Position numbers and translations under genes: made by a program. From Streptomyces harbinensis (GTDB lineage: Bacteria; Actinomycetota; Actinomycetes; Streptomycetales; Streptomycetaceae), in NCBI RefSeq assembly GCF_900116145.1, contig NZ_FPAB01000005.1, positions 186,001-250,000 on the forward strand: a stretch of DNA of 64,000 bases, written 5' to 3'. Below are positions 24,361-32,491 of this stretch, piece after piece; within the stretch, counting starts at the first letter, position 1; every line of letters starts with the position of its first letter. The notes beneath the pieces were generated by a model, which saw only the letters and a list, made by a program, of their open reading frames with translations, had not been told where the DNA came from and made no database searches.

Positions 24361-26640
24361 ATGACGGGCGTGACAGCAGCAACCCCACCCCCAGGCTCCC
24401 CCGGCCCCTCCGGCTTCCCCGGGTTCCCGGCCGTGCCGGACTCCGCCGACGCCGTGCTCGACGGGCTCGACCCCGAGCAGCGCGCCGTGGCCACCACCCT
24501 GCACGGCCCGGTGTGCGTGCTCGCGGGCGCGGGCACCGGCAAGACCAGGGCGATCACCCACCGCATCGCCTACGGGGTGCGCGCCGGGGTCTTCCAGCCG
24601 AGCACGGTGCTGGCCGTCACCTTCACCCACCGGGCGGCCGGCGAGATGCGCGGCCGGCTGCGGGGTCTCGGCGCGGGCGGGGTCCAGGCCAGGACGTTCC
24701 ACTCCGCCGCGCTGCGCCAGCTCCAGTACTTCTGGCCCCGGGCGGTGGGCGGGGAGGTGCCCCGGCTGCTGGACCGCAAGGTCAAACTGGTCTCGGAGGC
24801 GGCCGGCCGCTCCCGGATCTCGCTCAACGGCCACGAACTGCGCGATGTCACCAGCGAGATCGAATGGGCGAAGGTGACCCAGACCACGCCCGACGACTAT
24901 CCGGCGGCGATCGCCAAGGCGGGCCGGGACGCCCCGCGCGACCCGGCGCAGACCAGCCGGATCTACGCCACCTACGAACAGCTCAAGCAGGACCGGGGCG
25001 CCATCGACTTCGAGGATGTGCTGCTGCTCACCGTCGGCATCCTCCAGGACCGTCCCGACATCGCCGAGACCGTGCGCCGGCAGTACCAGCACTTCGTCGT
25101 CGACGAGTACCAGGACGTCAGCCCGCTCCAGCAGCGGCTGCTCGAACTGTGGCTGGGGGACCGGGAGAGCCTGTGCGTGGTCGGTGACGCCAGCCAGACG
25201 ATCTACTCCTTCACCGGCGCCACCCCGGACCACCTGCTGAACTTCCGCGCCCGGCACCCGGAGGCCACCGTGGTGAAGCTGGTGCGGGACTACCGCTCCA
25301 GCCCGCAGGTGGTGCAGCTGGCCAACGGGCTGCTCGACCAGGCGAAGGGCCGGGCCGCCGAATCCCGGCTCCAGCTGATCTCGCAGCGCCCCGCCGGGCC
25401 CGAGCCGGAGTTCCGCGAGCACCAGGACGAGCCGGCCGAGGCCGCCGCCACGGCGCGCCGGATCCAGCAGCTGATGGCCCCCGTGGAGCAGGGCGGGGGC
25501 GGGGTGCCCGCCAGCGAGATCGCCGTGCTCTACCGGGCCAACTCGCAGTCCGAGAGCTATGAGGCGGCGCTCGCCGAGGCCGGGGTGCCCTACCAGCTCA
25601 AGGGCGCCGAGCGGTTCTTCGAGCGGGCCGAGATCCGGCAGGCCGCCCTCGCGCTGCGCGGTGCGGCGCGGGCGGGCAGTGGCAACGACCGGGCGCTGGC
25701 GGGCGCCGAGGGGCTGGCCGCCGAGGTGGGCGCGGTGCTGGCGACCACCGGCTGGACACCGGAGCCACCGGCCGGCTCGGGCGCGGCCCGCGACCGGTGG
25801 GAGTCGCTGGCGGCCCTGGTGCGGCTGGCCGAGGACCTGGGGCGGGCCCGGCCCGGCGCCGACCTCGCGGCCTTCGTGGCCGAGCTGGACGAACGGGCGA
25901 ACGCCCAGCACGCGCCGACGGTGGAGGGTGTGACCCTCACCTCCCTGCACACCGCCAAGGGCCTGGAGTGGGACGCGGTGTTCCTGGTCGGGCTGACCGA
26001 CGGGATGCTGCCGATCACCCACGCCAAGACGCCCGAGCAGGTGGAGGAGGAACGGCGCCTGCTGTACGTGGGGGTGACCCGGGCCCGGGAGCATCTGACG
26101 CTGTCCTGGTCGCTGGCGCGCGCCCCGGGCGGGCGGGCGTCCCGGCGGCCCAGCCGCTTCCTGGAGGGCCTGCGGCCGGGCTCGGGCGCCGCGGGCACCC
26201 GCAGGGCGGGTGCCTCGGGTGGTGTCGAGGGCGGGGGCGGCTCCCGGCGGCGCCGGGCGCGCGGGCCGGTGCCGTGCCGGGTCTGCGGCCGGACGCTGAC
26301 CGAGGCCGCCGAGATCAAGCTGCGGCGCTGCGTGGACTGCCCCTCCACCATGGACGAGGGCCTGTACGAGCGGCTGCGGGAGTGGCGCCTGGAGCAGGCG
26401 AAGGAGCTGGGCCGCCCGGCGTACGCGGTGTTCACCGACGTCACCCTGATGGCGATCGCCGAGTCGGAGCCCGCCAGCCAGGCCGAGTTGTCGCGGATCT
26501 CGGGTGTCGGCGCCCACAAACTCGCCCAGTTCGGCGCCGACGTGCTGGCTCTGTGCGCAGGTCAGGAGCTTCCCGGGCGGGCGGACGGGTCATCCGGCGG
26601 TACCGGGGATCACCCCGATGGGGAAACCTCGGAAAAATAG
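24361..26640 (+). CDS. uvrD2: UvrD2-type SF1 DNA helicase with zinc cluster and HRDC domain
   Basis: 759 aa from ATG 24361, the start that leaves a short tail before DGLDPEQRAVATTLHGPV. An earlier in-frame ATG at 24310 is possible. Helicase motifs: GAGTGKTRAI (from residue 56), DEYQDVSPLQ (from 248), GDASQTIYSFTGA, TAHTAKGLEWDAV-type motif V and LYVGVTRAREHL. After a Gly/Arg-rich linker come paired Cys, CRVCGRTL and RRCVDCPS (about 639-665), then an HRDC domain to the end (LSRISGVGAHKLAQFGADVL). This is the architecture of mycobacterial UvrD2 (Rv3198c), a 3'-5' helicase whose tetracysteine module is needed for unwinding. The wblC promoter overlaps its stop codon. Confidence 0.9.
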   Translation: MTGVTAATPPPGSPGPSGFPGFPAVPDSADAVLDGLDPEQRAVATTLHGPVCVLAGAGTGKTRAITHRIAYGVRAGVFQPSTVLAVTFTHRAAGEMRGRLRGLGAGGVQARTFHSAALRQLQYFWPRAVGGEVPRLLDRKVKLVSEAAGRSRISLNGHELRDVTSEIEWAKVTQTTPDDYPAAIAKAGRDAPRDPAQTSRIYATYEQLKQDRGAIDFEDVLLLTVGILQDRPDIAETVRRQYQHFVVDEYQDVSPLQQRLLELWLGDRESLCVVGDASQTIYSFTGATPDHLLNFRARHPEATVVKLVRDYRSSPQVVQLANGLLDQAKGRAAESRLQLISQRPAGPEPEFREHQDEPAEAAATARRIQQLMAPVEQGGGGVPASEIAVLYRANSQSESYEAALAEAGVPYQLKGAERFFERAEIRQAALALRGAARAGSGNDRALAGAEGLAAEVGAVLATTGWTPEPPAGSGAARDRWESLAALVRLAEDLGRARPGADLAAFVAELDERANAQHAPTVEGVTLTSLHTAKGLEWDAVFLVGLTDGMLPITHAKTPEQVEEERRLLYVGVTRAREHLTLSWSLARAPGGRASRRPSRFLEGLRPGSGAAGTRRAGASGGVEGGGGSRRRRARGPVPCRVCGRTLTEAAEIKLRRCVDCPSTMDEGLYERLREWRLEQAKELGRPAYAVFTDVTLMAIAESEPASQAELSRISGVGAHKLAQFGADVLALCAGQELPGRADGSSGGTGDHPDGETSEK

Positions 26641-26671
26641 TTTGCGCGGCCCGCGGCCGTCCGCATAGCGT
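26632..26671 (+). promoter_or_regulatory. predicted WblC/WhiB7-type autoregulated promoter
   Basis: An A/T island GAAAAATAG (26632-26640) directly precedes TTGCGC (26642-26647), with TAGCGT (26666-26671) 18 bases further on. An A/T-rich block touching the -35 is the mark of promoters that WhiB7 activates through its C-terminal AT-hook together with the principal sigma factor. WhiB7 is known to activate its own gene. The A/T block includes the uvrD2 stop codon. Transcription would start near 26678, giving a leader of about 580 bases. Confidence 0.65.
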
Positions 26672-26803
26672 GCTGCACACGGCGCCGGGGGAGGCTTTCG
26701 CTTCCGGACGAGCCGTGCTGTACTGAGTTGTACTGATTCCGTATACCTCGGTCCGGGAAGATCCCGGTCCCCGAGGACGAGACGCCTGAAGGAGGCGATT
26801 CCA

Positions 26804-27163
26804 GTGGCAAGCATCACTCTGACGAAACTGTCCGGGCTGTCCGGCCGCGGCGTCGTCTCCTCCTGCCTGCCCGGCGGCTTCCCGCTGTTCTCCGCCACCG
26901 GTGTCTTCGGTGCCGAGACCGCACGTGAGGTGCGCGTGAAGCGTGCCGAGCGCGTGGAGCGACCGACCCAGGCGTCCGTGGTGGCGGCAGCACCGGCAGC
27001 GGCACAGGCAGCGGATGCCTATGTCGCCGTCGTGGCAGCAGCAGCAGCCAAGGGCGCCGGTGCGGCGGCAGTGGCAGCGAATCAGCTGTTCGGACAGCAG
27101 AAGAGCCAGCTTCACACGATGTGGGCCCTCCGCGGGCTCAAACCCTGGATGCACCCAGCCTGA
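26804..27163 (+). CDS. wblC leader ORF, Ala-rich (putative uORF)
   Basis: 119 codons from GTG 26804, with GAAGGAGGCG 6 bases upstream. The protein resembles nothing I can name: a small start (MASITLTKLSGLSGRG, PLFSATGVFGAE), a basic stretch and a long Ala-rich region (about 60-95). Codon use is unlike its neighbours: many Ala codons are GCA, rare in this GC-rich DNA, in runs such as four consecutive GCA. Its TGA (27161-27163) lies inside hairpin 27159-27178 and 28 bases before a strong terminator hairpin. Leader ORF-controlled attenuation is reported for whiB7/wblC genes in actinobacteria, so I read this as a regulatory uORF. An internal ATG at 27119 (MWALRGLKPWMHPA) is a shorter alternative. 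Confidence 0.6.
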   Translation: MASITLTKLSGLSGRGVVSSCLPGGFPLFSATGVFGAETAREVRVKRAERVERPTQASVVAAAPAAAQAADAYVAVVAAAAAKGAGAAAVAANQLFGQQKSQLHTMWALRGLKPWMHPA

Positions 27164-27178
27164 TCGGCTCAGATCAGG
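27159..27178 (+). promoter_or_regulatory. hairpin overlapping the leader-ORF stop codon
   Basis: CCTGATC, loop GGCTCA, GATCAGG: a perfect 7-bp stem that contains the leader ORF stop codon in its left arm. A ribosome terminating or stalled there would melt it, so it may be part of the attenuation switch ahead of the terminator at 27192. Confidence 0.5.
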
Positions 27179-27191
27179 TCGGCACCTTCCA

Positions 27192-27232
27192 GGGCCGCGG
27201 AATCCCACCGGGATCCGCGGCCCTTCTGTTTT
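27192..27232 (+). terminator. intrinsic terminator (attenuator) upstream of wblC
   Basis: A GC-rich stem (27192-27206 with 27210-27223; 14 pairs with one bulged A, loop ACC) followed by TTCTGTTTT. It is one of few hairpins in the window with a true T-run. It lies between the leader ORF and the wblC ATG at 27261, so it would stop most transcripts unless the upstream RNA folds otherwise. Confidence 0.8.
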
Positions 27233-27260
27233 GCCCACGACAACAGAAAAGAACGAGGAC

Positions 27261-27617
27261 ATGACCGTGCCCATCGCGCCGACCGCCCGACCTGACCTGA
27301 ACTCACCACCCGATCCGGAGACTTCTGTGACCCCGCTGTACAGCCTCAACGAACTCGACGAGGCCATCGAGCGACTCGACGCCACCGTGCCGTGCCGTTC
27401 CTACGACCCCGAGGTGTTCTTCGCCGAGTCCCCCGAGGACGTCGAATACGCCAAGTCCCTGTGCGGAGCCTGCCCGCTGCGCGAGGCCTGTCTGGCCGGC
27501 GCCAAGGAGCGGCGCGAGCCGTGGGGCGTGTGGGGCGGCGAACTGTTCGTCCAGGGCGTGGTGGTGCCCAGGAAGCGGCCCCGTGGCCGCCCGCGCAAGA
27601 ATCCGGTCGCGGCATGA
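27261..27617 (+). CDS. wblC: WblC/WhiB7 redox-sensitive transcription regulator
   Basis: 118 aa from ATG 27261 (AACGAGGAC upstream). WhiB domain: Cys45, then Cys68-x2-Cys71-x5-Cys77 holding the [4Fe-4S] cluster, and the GVWGG turn. After it come the basic tail KRPRGRPRKN with the AT-hook RGRPRK that defines the WhiB7 branch. It binds region 4 of the principal sigma factor and switches on intrinsic resistance genes when ribosome-targeting antibiotics stall translation. An autoregulated promoter (26632-26671), long leader, leader ORF and terminator precede it. The next small gene overlaps its stop (ATGA). It corresponds to Rv3197A beside uvrD2. Confidence 0.95.
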   Translation: MTVPIAPTARPDLNSPPDPETSVTPLYSLNELDEAIERLDATVPCRSYDPEVFFAESPEDVEYAKSLCGACPLREACLAGAKERREPWGVWGGELFVQGVVVPRKRPRGRPRKNPVAA

Positions 27618-27946
27618 ACACCCCCGGCACCATCGGACGTCCGGCCGCCCATGGCCCCCAGCGGATCGACGGGATCCGCGCACTGACCGCAAGAACCACA
27701 GATCTGGCCGCCGTCGACGCGTGCCAGGACCAGAACAGGACCACTGAGTTGCATCTCATCCCAGAAGCGCTGGCGCGCTCCCATATGAGTGAACGCGCCC
27801 GCGAAGCCGAGTCTCAACGCATGTCGCGCCAACTGGCGATCGCGGACCGCCTGCACCGCAGGTCCCGCCGCCTCCAGGCGCGGGCCGAACGCGCCTCGCA
27901 CCGGGCCCGCCGGGCCCTGGCCCAGGCGGTCATGCAGAACCGATGA
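27614..27946 (+). CDS. hypothetical small basic protein coupled to wblC
   Basis: 110 aa; ATG overlaps the wblC stop (ATGA), so it is translated from the wblC mRNA. No domain is recognised. The C-terminal half is very basic and predicted helical (ARSHMSERAREAESQRMS, then LHRRSRRLQARAERASHRAR), possibly a short coiled coil or nucleic-acid contact. Co-expression with WblC suggests induction by translation stress. Its role is unknown. Confidence 0.65.
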   Translation: MNTPGTIGRPAAHGPQRIDGIRALTARTTDLAAVDACQDQNRTTELHLIPEALARSHMSERAREAESQRMSRQLAIADRLHRRSRRLQARAERASHRARRALAQAVMQNR

Positions 27947-27961
27947 CCACAGCCCACCACT

Positions 27962-28235
27962 CCGACCCCGAAGCCCCCGCCCCGGGCGGGGGCTTCCGCG
28001 TACCCGGCGCCGGCGTACCCGGGCGCCGGCGTGCCTGGGGTGGGGTACCTGGGCCGGCCGGCCTGTCCGGGTGGCGGCGTGCCCCGGCGCCGGCGTACCC
28101 GGGCGACCGCGCGTTCTGGCCCCGGCCTGTCCGGGCCCGAGGCGGCTCGGCTCATCCGGAGGGCACCGGTTGCGGCGGTGGCCGGCGGGCATCGTCTCCT
28201 TCCTCGGGACCGGGACCGGGACCGGGACCGGGGAC
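27962..28235. repeat. GC-rich short repeats between wblC operon and thiF-like gene
   Basis: About 110 bases (27990-28100) carry repeated GGCGCCGGCGTACCCGGG-type palindromic units (27999-28024 and 28086-28103, with degenerate copies between). At 28204-28233 a CGGGAC hexamer is repeated about five times, inside the 3' end of the ThiF-like gene, where it encodes Pro-Gly repeats. The first block lies in the non-coding region between convergent genes. Confidence 0.55.
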
Positions 28236-29324
28236 GGTGCGGTCCGGTGGTGGTGCGTCGGTGCCGCGGGCGTGGGCGCCGCAGGGGCACTCGGGGTGCG
28301 GTTCGTGGGTGGTCGTGGTGAAGTCCAGGCCCGGCAGGGACAGTTCCAGCCGGCTGCTCCGGGCGGGTGGCGGCGCCCCGTCCAGGAAGGCGAGGGCCGT
28401 GGCCGCCGTCAGCCCGGCGACCGTCTGGGCCAGCGCCGCGTCGCAGGAGGGCGCGGCGCGGGCGGGGGCGTTGCGCCACTGCGCCACCAGCAGCGGCCAG
28501 CCCGGCTCGCCGCTGGCCCGGGTGCGCAGCAGACATTCCGCGCAGGCCGTGCGCCCGGGCCGGACCAGTGGGCCGACGAAACCCGTCGCCTCCACGACCC
28601 CCGCGTACAGATGGGGGGTGCCCGCCGCCAGCAGGGGTTCGGCCGGCACCGGGTCGGGCGCGTAGGCGGTGATGCCGTCCCGGGGCGCGAGCACCACCAG
28701 ATGCGGGCCGCCCGGCCGGTCCCCCGGTGGCGGCGCTTTGTCCTGGGCCCAGGGCACCGCCGCGCGCACCGCGCCGGCCGCCGCCGCGGCCCGGCGCTGT
28801 CCGCGCCGGTCGGCCGGCACTCCGCCGGGTGTGGTGTCGGCCGCCGTCACCCGGCCGCCGTCGACCACCTCCACCCGGCCCACCCCCGCCTGCGCCAGGG
28901 TGACCGCCACCGCCGCGCCCACCCGTCCGGCTCCGCGCACCCGCACCCAGGCGCGGCGCCGCTCCAGCAGCCGCCGCAGCCCCCGGCCCGGCTCGCGGTG
29001 CACCAGGGAGAGCGAGGCGAGATCGGGCTGGGCGGCCTCGCCGACCCGGGCCGCCGCCGAGCGGTCGGCGTCCGCGTCGTCGAGCACTCCGAGGTCGGCC
29101 AGCCGGTGGGCGATCCGGTCGGCGGCCGACCGGCCGAGGCCGAGCGCCACCGCCGCGTCCCGCAGCGCGGGCAGCCCCCGGGTGCCGTCCAGGAGGGCGA
29201 GAAAGCTCTGGGTCGCGGTGTCCACCGGGCCGAGCAGCACCGCGTGCGCGGGGGTCACCCCGAAGCGCAGCGTGTGCCCGTCCCGCCAGCTGCGGCGCAG
29301 TGCCGGCTTGATCATCGGATGCAT
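28152..29324 (-). CDS. orphan E1-like ThiF protein with N-terminal RRE/PqqD-like domain
   Basis: 390 aa. Residues about 1-85 look like a PqqD-like winged helix (FLALLDGTRGLPALRDAAV, then ADRIAHRLADLGVLDD), the peptide-recognition element found on RiPP enzymes. Residues about 125-300 are a ThiF/E1 Rossmann domain (VRGAGRVGAAVAVTLAQAGVGRVEVVDGG) with CAECLL. A second Cys pair CPCG lies near 355, with CAEC possibly binding zinc. The C-terminal tail is a Pro-Gly repeat (GPGPGPGPGP). The architecture matches TOMM-type precursor-binding ThiF proteins, but no YcaO, dehydrogenase or precursor gene is seen nearby. The substrate is unknown. It stands alone, convergent with the wblC operon. Confidence 0.7.
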   Translation of the reverse strand: MHPMIKPALRRSWRDGHTLRFGVTPAHAVLLGPVDTATQSFLALLDGTRGLPALRDAAVALGLGRSAADRIAHRLADLGVLDDADADRSAAARVGEAAQPDLASLSLVHREPGRGLRRLLERRRAWVRVRGAGRVGAAVAVTLAQAGVGRVEVVDGGRVTAADTTPGGVPADRRGQRRAAAAAGAVRAAVPWAQDKAPPPGDRPGGPHLVVLAPRDGITAYAPDPVPAEPLLAAGTPHLYAGVVEATGFVGPLVRPGRTACAECLLRTRASGEPGWPLLVAQWRNAPARAAPSCDAALAQTVAGLTAATALAFLDGAPPPARSSRLELSLPGLDFTTTTHEPHPECPCGAHARGTDAPPPDRTVPGPGPGPGPEEGDDARRPPPQPVPSG

Positions 29325-29518
29325 GGGGATCAGCTCCTCGTTCGATCGGTGCCTCGTGATCGAGGCATGACTCAGAGTGCCCGATCACCCTGGGTCATCG
29401 CGGAAAGTTATCCACAAGAGGTGGATATGGTCCGATGAGCTGCACGGTTCAACGCCGCGTGCCCGCTCCGGAGCTGTCAGGGGGGACATATCCCGCTGTC
29501 AGCGGGTAACGTCGAAGT

Positions 29519-30097
29519 GTGACCGCCGATCCGCTGAACAGCAGCGCCGGCCCGCCGCGGTACAGCCCACCGGCGGACCGGGCGGTCGAGGTGCGCCGAT
29601 CCACCCGCCGCCGGCGCACGGTCTCCGCCTACCGCGAGGGCGACCGGACCGTGGTGCTCATCCCCGCCCGGATGTCGGCGGACGAGGAACGCCGCTGGGT
29701 CACCGTCATGCTGGAGAAGCTGGCGGCCCAGGAGGACCGCCGGATGCTCGACGACGCGGCGCTCGGGCGCCGCGCGACGGAGCTGTCCGCCCGCTATCTG
29801 CGCGGCCGGGCCCGCCCGGACAGCGTCCGCTGGGTCACCAATCAGAACTCCCGCTGGGGCTCGTGCACCCCCGCCATGGGCAGCATCCGGCTCTCCCACC
29901 GTCTCCAGGGCATGCCCGAGTACGTCATCGACTACGTGCTCCTGCACGAGCTGGCGCACCTGCTGGTGCCCGGCCACGGCGAGGGGTTCTGGCGGCTGCT
30001 GGACGCCTACCCGCGCACCGAGCGGGCGCGCGGCTTCCTGGAGGGTGTGGTGGCCGCCGAGCGGCTGCCGTACATCCCCTGCGGTTCCCCCGACTGA
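29519..30097 (+). CDS. YgjP-type (DUF45/M48) metallopeptidase
   Basis: 192 aa, GTG start 29519. The N-terminal strands VEVRRSTRRRRTVSAYREGD are followed by the family marker NSRWGSCTPAMGSIRLSHRL and the zinc site HELAHLLVPGHGEGFW (His143 and His147, third ligand His in GHG). It is the SprT/WSS1-like domain that bacteria carry as YgjP, a presumed cytoplasmic metallopeptidase of unclear substrate. WSS1 relatives act on DNA-protein crosslinks, which would fit this repair-rich neighbourhood. That link is inference. Confidence 0.85.
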   Translation: MTADPLNSSAGPPRYSPPADRAVEVRRSTRRRRTVSAYREGDRTVVLIPARMSADEERRWVTVMLEKLAAQEDRRMLDDAALGRRATELSARYLRGRARPDSVRWVTNQNSRWGSCTPAMGSIRLSHRLQGMPEYVIDYVLLHELAHLLVPGHGEGFWRLLDAYPRTERARGFLEGVVAAERLPYIPCGSPD

Positions 30098-30181
30098 CGC
30101 TGCCGGGCCCGCTGTCGGAGCCAGCGACTAGGCTGATCGGCGGAGTTCGTTCACATCGGGACGGGGGACGGTCGGTCACGC

Positions 30182-31768
30182 ATGGTCAGGCACTTCCAAC
30201 GCGGCCAGAAGGCCAGGCTCGGCGATCTCACGCTGGGGACGGATCTGTACGTCGGGGTCAGCATCTCCGGTCCGGGGATGACCTTCGACATCAGCTGCTT
30301 CGGCCTCGACGCGGACGAACGCCTCTCCGACGACCGGTACTTCATCTTCTACAACCAGCACGCCTCCCCGGAGGAATCCCTGCAACTGCTGGGTCCGCAG
30401 GCCGGGGACACCGAGTCGTTCCGCATCACCCTGGACCGGGTGCCGCAGGCCATCGACCGGCTCTCCTTCACCGCCACCATCGACGGTGACGGCACCATGG
30501 CCCAGGCGGCGCCCGGCTATCTGCGCATCGTCGCGGGCGGCGAGGAGGTGGCCAGGTACGCGTTCGATGGCTCGGAGTTCAGTACCGAACGGGCCGTGAT
30601 GCTGGGCGACTTCTACCGCAAGGACGGCTGGCGGTTCGCCGCCGTCGGCCAGGGGTTCGACGGCGGCCTCGAAGCCCTGCTCACCCACTTCGGCGGCGAG
30701 GTCGCCGAGGAGGAGGCCCCGCCCGCCCCCGAGCCGCCCGCCGTCCCCGCGCCCGCGCCCGCCGTCCCCGGCTTCGCCCCACCGCCCGGCCCCGGCCCCG
30801 TTCCCGCACCGGCCCCCGCGCCGCCGGCCGCCCCCGTGGCCCAGCCCGCGCCCTCGGCACCGCCGCCCGCCGCTCCGCCGTCCCAGCCCGCGCCCCCGGT
30901 CCAGCCGACACCGCCGCCCGCGCCGGTGGCGGCCCCCGTGGCCGCGCCCGCGCCGGTCGCGCCACCCCAGCCCGTACCCGCACCCGTCGCACCACCCGTA
31001 CCCGCGCCCGTACCGCCCCCCGCCGCCGTACCGCCACAGGCCGCGGCCCCGCCGCCCGGCCCGCCGATGGCGGCCGAGCCGCTGCCCGCCCCGCCCGCCG
31101 GTGGCGTACGGACCGCCCTGGACGCCTTCGGCACGCTCGGCGAGGCAGCCGGCCGCTGGAGCCTCCAGAACCCGCAGCTCGTCCGCGTCGACCTCGCGGC
31201 CGACGAGGGCCGGCCCATCATGGCCAGGCTCGGCTCCATGGTGCTCTACCAGGGCGACGTCGACTTCGCCTACAAGGGCGGCGGCATCAAACGCCGCATC
31301 GTCAGCGGCATGACCGGCGAGGGCTTCGGCTCCCTCATGCGCGTCTCCGGCACCGGCCAGGTCTACCTCGCCGAGGAGGCCACCCGCCTGCACCCCGTCG
31401 AACTCCAGGGCGACGCCCTGTGCGTCGCCTCCCAGCACGTCCTCGCCTTCGACGAGACCCTGGAGCACGAGGTGCGCCGCATCGACGGCCACGGCATCCC
31501 CGGCGGCTCGCTGTACGCGCTCCAGTTCCACGGCCACGGCACCGTCGTCGTCACCACCCACGGCGAACCCCTCGTCCTGCCCGTCACCCCCATGACCTTC
31601 ACCGACGCCAACGCCACCATCGCCTGGTCGGCCGCCGCCCAGGTGCTCGTCGCCCACCAGGTACGGCTGCGCCGCCACGCCTACCCGGGGGACAGCGGGG
31701 AGACCACCCAGCTCCAGTTCCGCGGCGCCCCGGGGAACTTCGTGATCGTCCAGCCGTACGAGATCTGA
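30182..31768 (+). CDS. TerD-AIM24 fusion protein
   Basis: 528 aa, ATG 30182. Residues about 1-175 are a TerD domain (DLYVGVSISGPGMTFDISCFGLDADERLSDDRYFIFYN with the Ca-binding Asp set). Residues about 180-320 are a Pro/Ala-rich linker with many PAP and PPP runs. Residues about 325-525 are an AIM24-type beta domain (ARLGSMVLYQGDVDFAYKGGG, FVIVQPYE). TerD proteins belong to calcium-linked stress systems tied to tellurite, phage and colicin resistance; AIM24 is a poorly understood beta-roll domain. Two stand-alone AIM24 genes follow at 11- and 17-base spacing, so the three form one operon. Confidence 0.88.
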   Translation: MVRHFQRGQKARLGDLTLGTDLYVGVSISGPGMTFDISCFGLDADERLSDDRYFIFYNQHASPEESLQLLGPQAGDTESFRITLDRVPQAIDRLSFTATIDGDGTMAQAAPGYLRIVAGGEEVARYAFDGSEFSTERAVMLGDFYRKDGWRFAAVGQGFDGGLEALLTHFGGEVAEEEAPPAPEPPAVPAPAPAVPGFAPPPGPGPVPAPAPAPPAAPVAQPAPSAPPPAAPPSQPAPPVQPTPPPAPVAAPVAAPAPVAPPQPVPAPVAPPVPAPVPPPAAVPPQAAAPPPGPPMAAEPLPAPPAGGVRTALDAFGTLGEAAGRWSLQNPQLVRVDLAADEGRPIMARLGSMVLYQGDVDFAYKGGGIKRRIVSGMTGEGFGSLMRVSGTGQVYLAEEATRLHPVELQGDALCVASQHVLAFDETLEHEVRRIDGHGIPGGSLYALQFHGHGTVVVTTHGEPLVLPVTPMTFTDANATIAWSAAAQVLVAHQVRLRRHAYPGDSGETTQLQFRGAPGNFVIVQPYEI

Positions 31769-31778
31769 CGGAGCGATG

Positions 31779-32474
31779 ATGGATCAGCACATGGTGTCCG
31801 GCCACGCCCCGACCCCGCCCGCCGCCCGCATGGAGAACCACGGCCCGACCATGGCCAAGATCGCCATGCGGACCGGCGCCGACCTCCTGGCCAGGACCGG
31901 CTCGATGGTCGCCTACGAGGGCTTCGTCCAGTACGAGTCGAACCCGGCCGCGCTGCGTTCGGTCGCCTCCCAGTGGCTCAGCGGCGAGAGCGTGCCCCTC
32001 ATGCGCTGCCACGGCGACGGCATTCTCTACCTCGCCGACTACGGAGCCCACGTCGTCTGCGTGCCGCTCAACGACGAGAACCTGTCGGTCAACGCCACCA
32101 ACGTCCTCGCCTTCGACGCCCAGCTGGAATGGGGCGTCCAGCGGGTCAAGGGCATGGCCAAGTTCACCGGCCAGGGCCTGTTCAACTTCGGCCTCTCCGG
32201 CACCGGCTGGGTCGCCGTCACCAGCCGCGGCGTCCCGGTGGTCATCGACTGCGCGCGGGCCGGGGAGATCTTCGTGGACCCGGACGCGCTGGTCGCCTGG
32301 TCCACCGGTCTGGAGATGAAGGGCAAGCGCAGCTTCAAGGCGTCCTCGCTCATCGGGCGCGGCAGCGGCGAGGCGTACCAGCTCGCGTTCAGCGGCGAGG
32401 GGTTCGTGGTCGTGCAGCCCAGCGAGGACAGCACCGAACGGCTCACCGAGCAGCAGCACCAGCAGCAGGCGTAG
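31779..32474 (+). CDS. AIM24 family protein
   Basis: 231 aa from ATG 31779 (GGAG 5 bases upstream; the preceding ATG 31776 is too close to it). Motifs ARTGSMVAYEGFVQYE, SGESVPLMRCHGDGILYLA, FSGEGFVVVQPSE. A soluble beta-rich single domain with no catalytic residues known. It is a paralogue of the C-terminal domain of the preceding fusion and of the next gene, in one operon. A Gln/His-rich tail ends the protein. Confidence 0.87.
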   Translation: MDQHMVSGHAPTPPAARMENHGPTMAKIAMRTGADLLARTGSMVAYEGFVQYESNPAALRSVASQWLSGESVPLMRCHGDGILYLADYGAHVVCVPLNDENLSVNATNVLAFDAQLEWGVQRVKGMAKFTGQGLFNFGLSGTGWVAVTSRGVPVVIDCARAGEIFVDPDALVAWSTGLEMKGKRSFKASSLIGRGSGEAYQLAFSGEGFVVVQPSEDSTERLTEQQHQQQA

Positions 32475-32491
32475 GCACGGGGGAGAGCACG

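Noticed and set aside
29408..29416. DnaA-box-like TTATCCACA, and TTGTCCACA on the minus strand at 24321-24329
   Set aside because: Single isolated 9-mers 5 kb apart, with no cluster or dnaA/dnaN genes; in 64 kb such matches are expected by chance. Not an origin.
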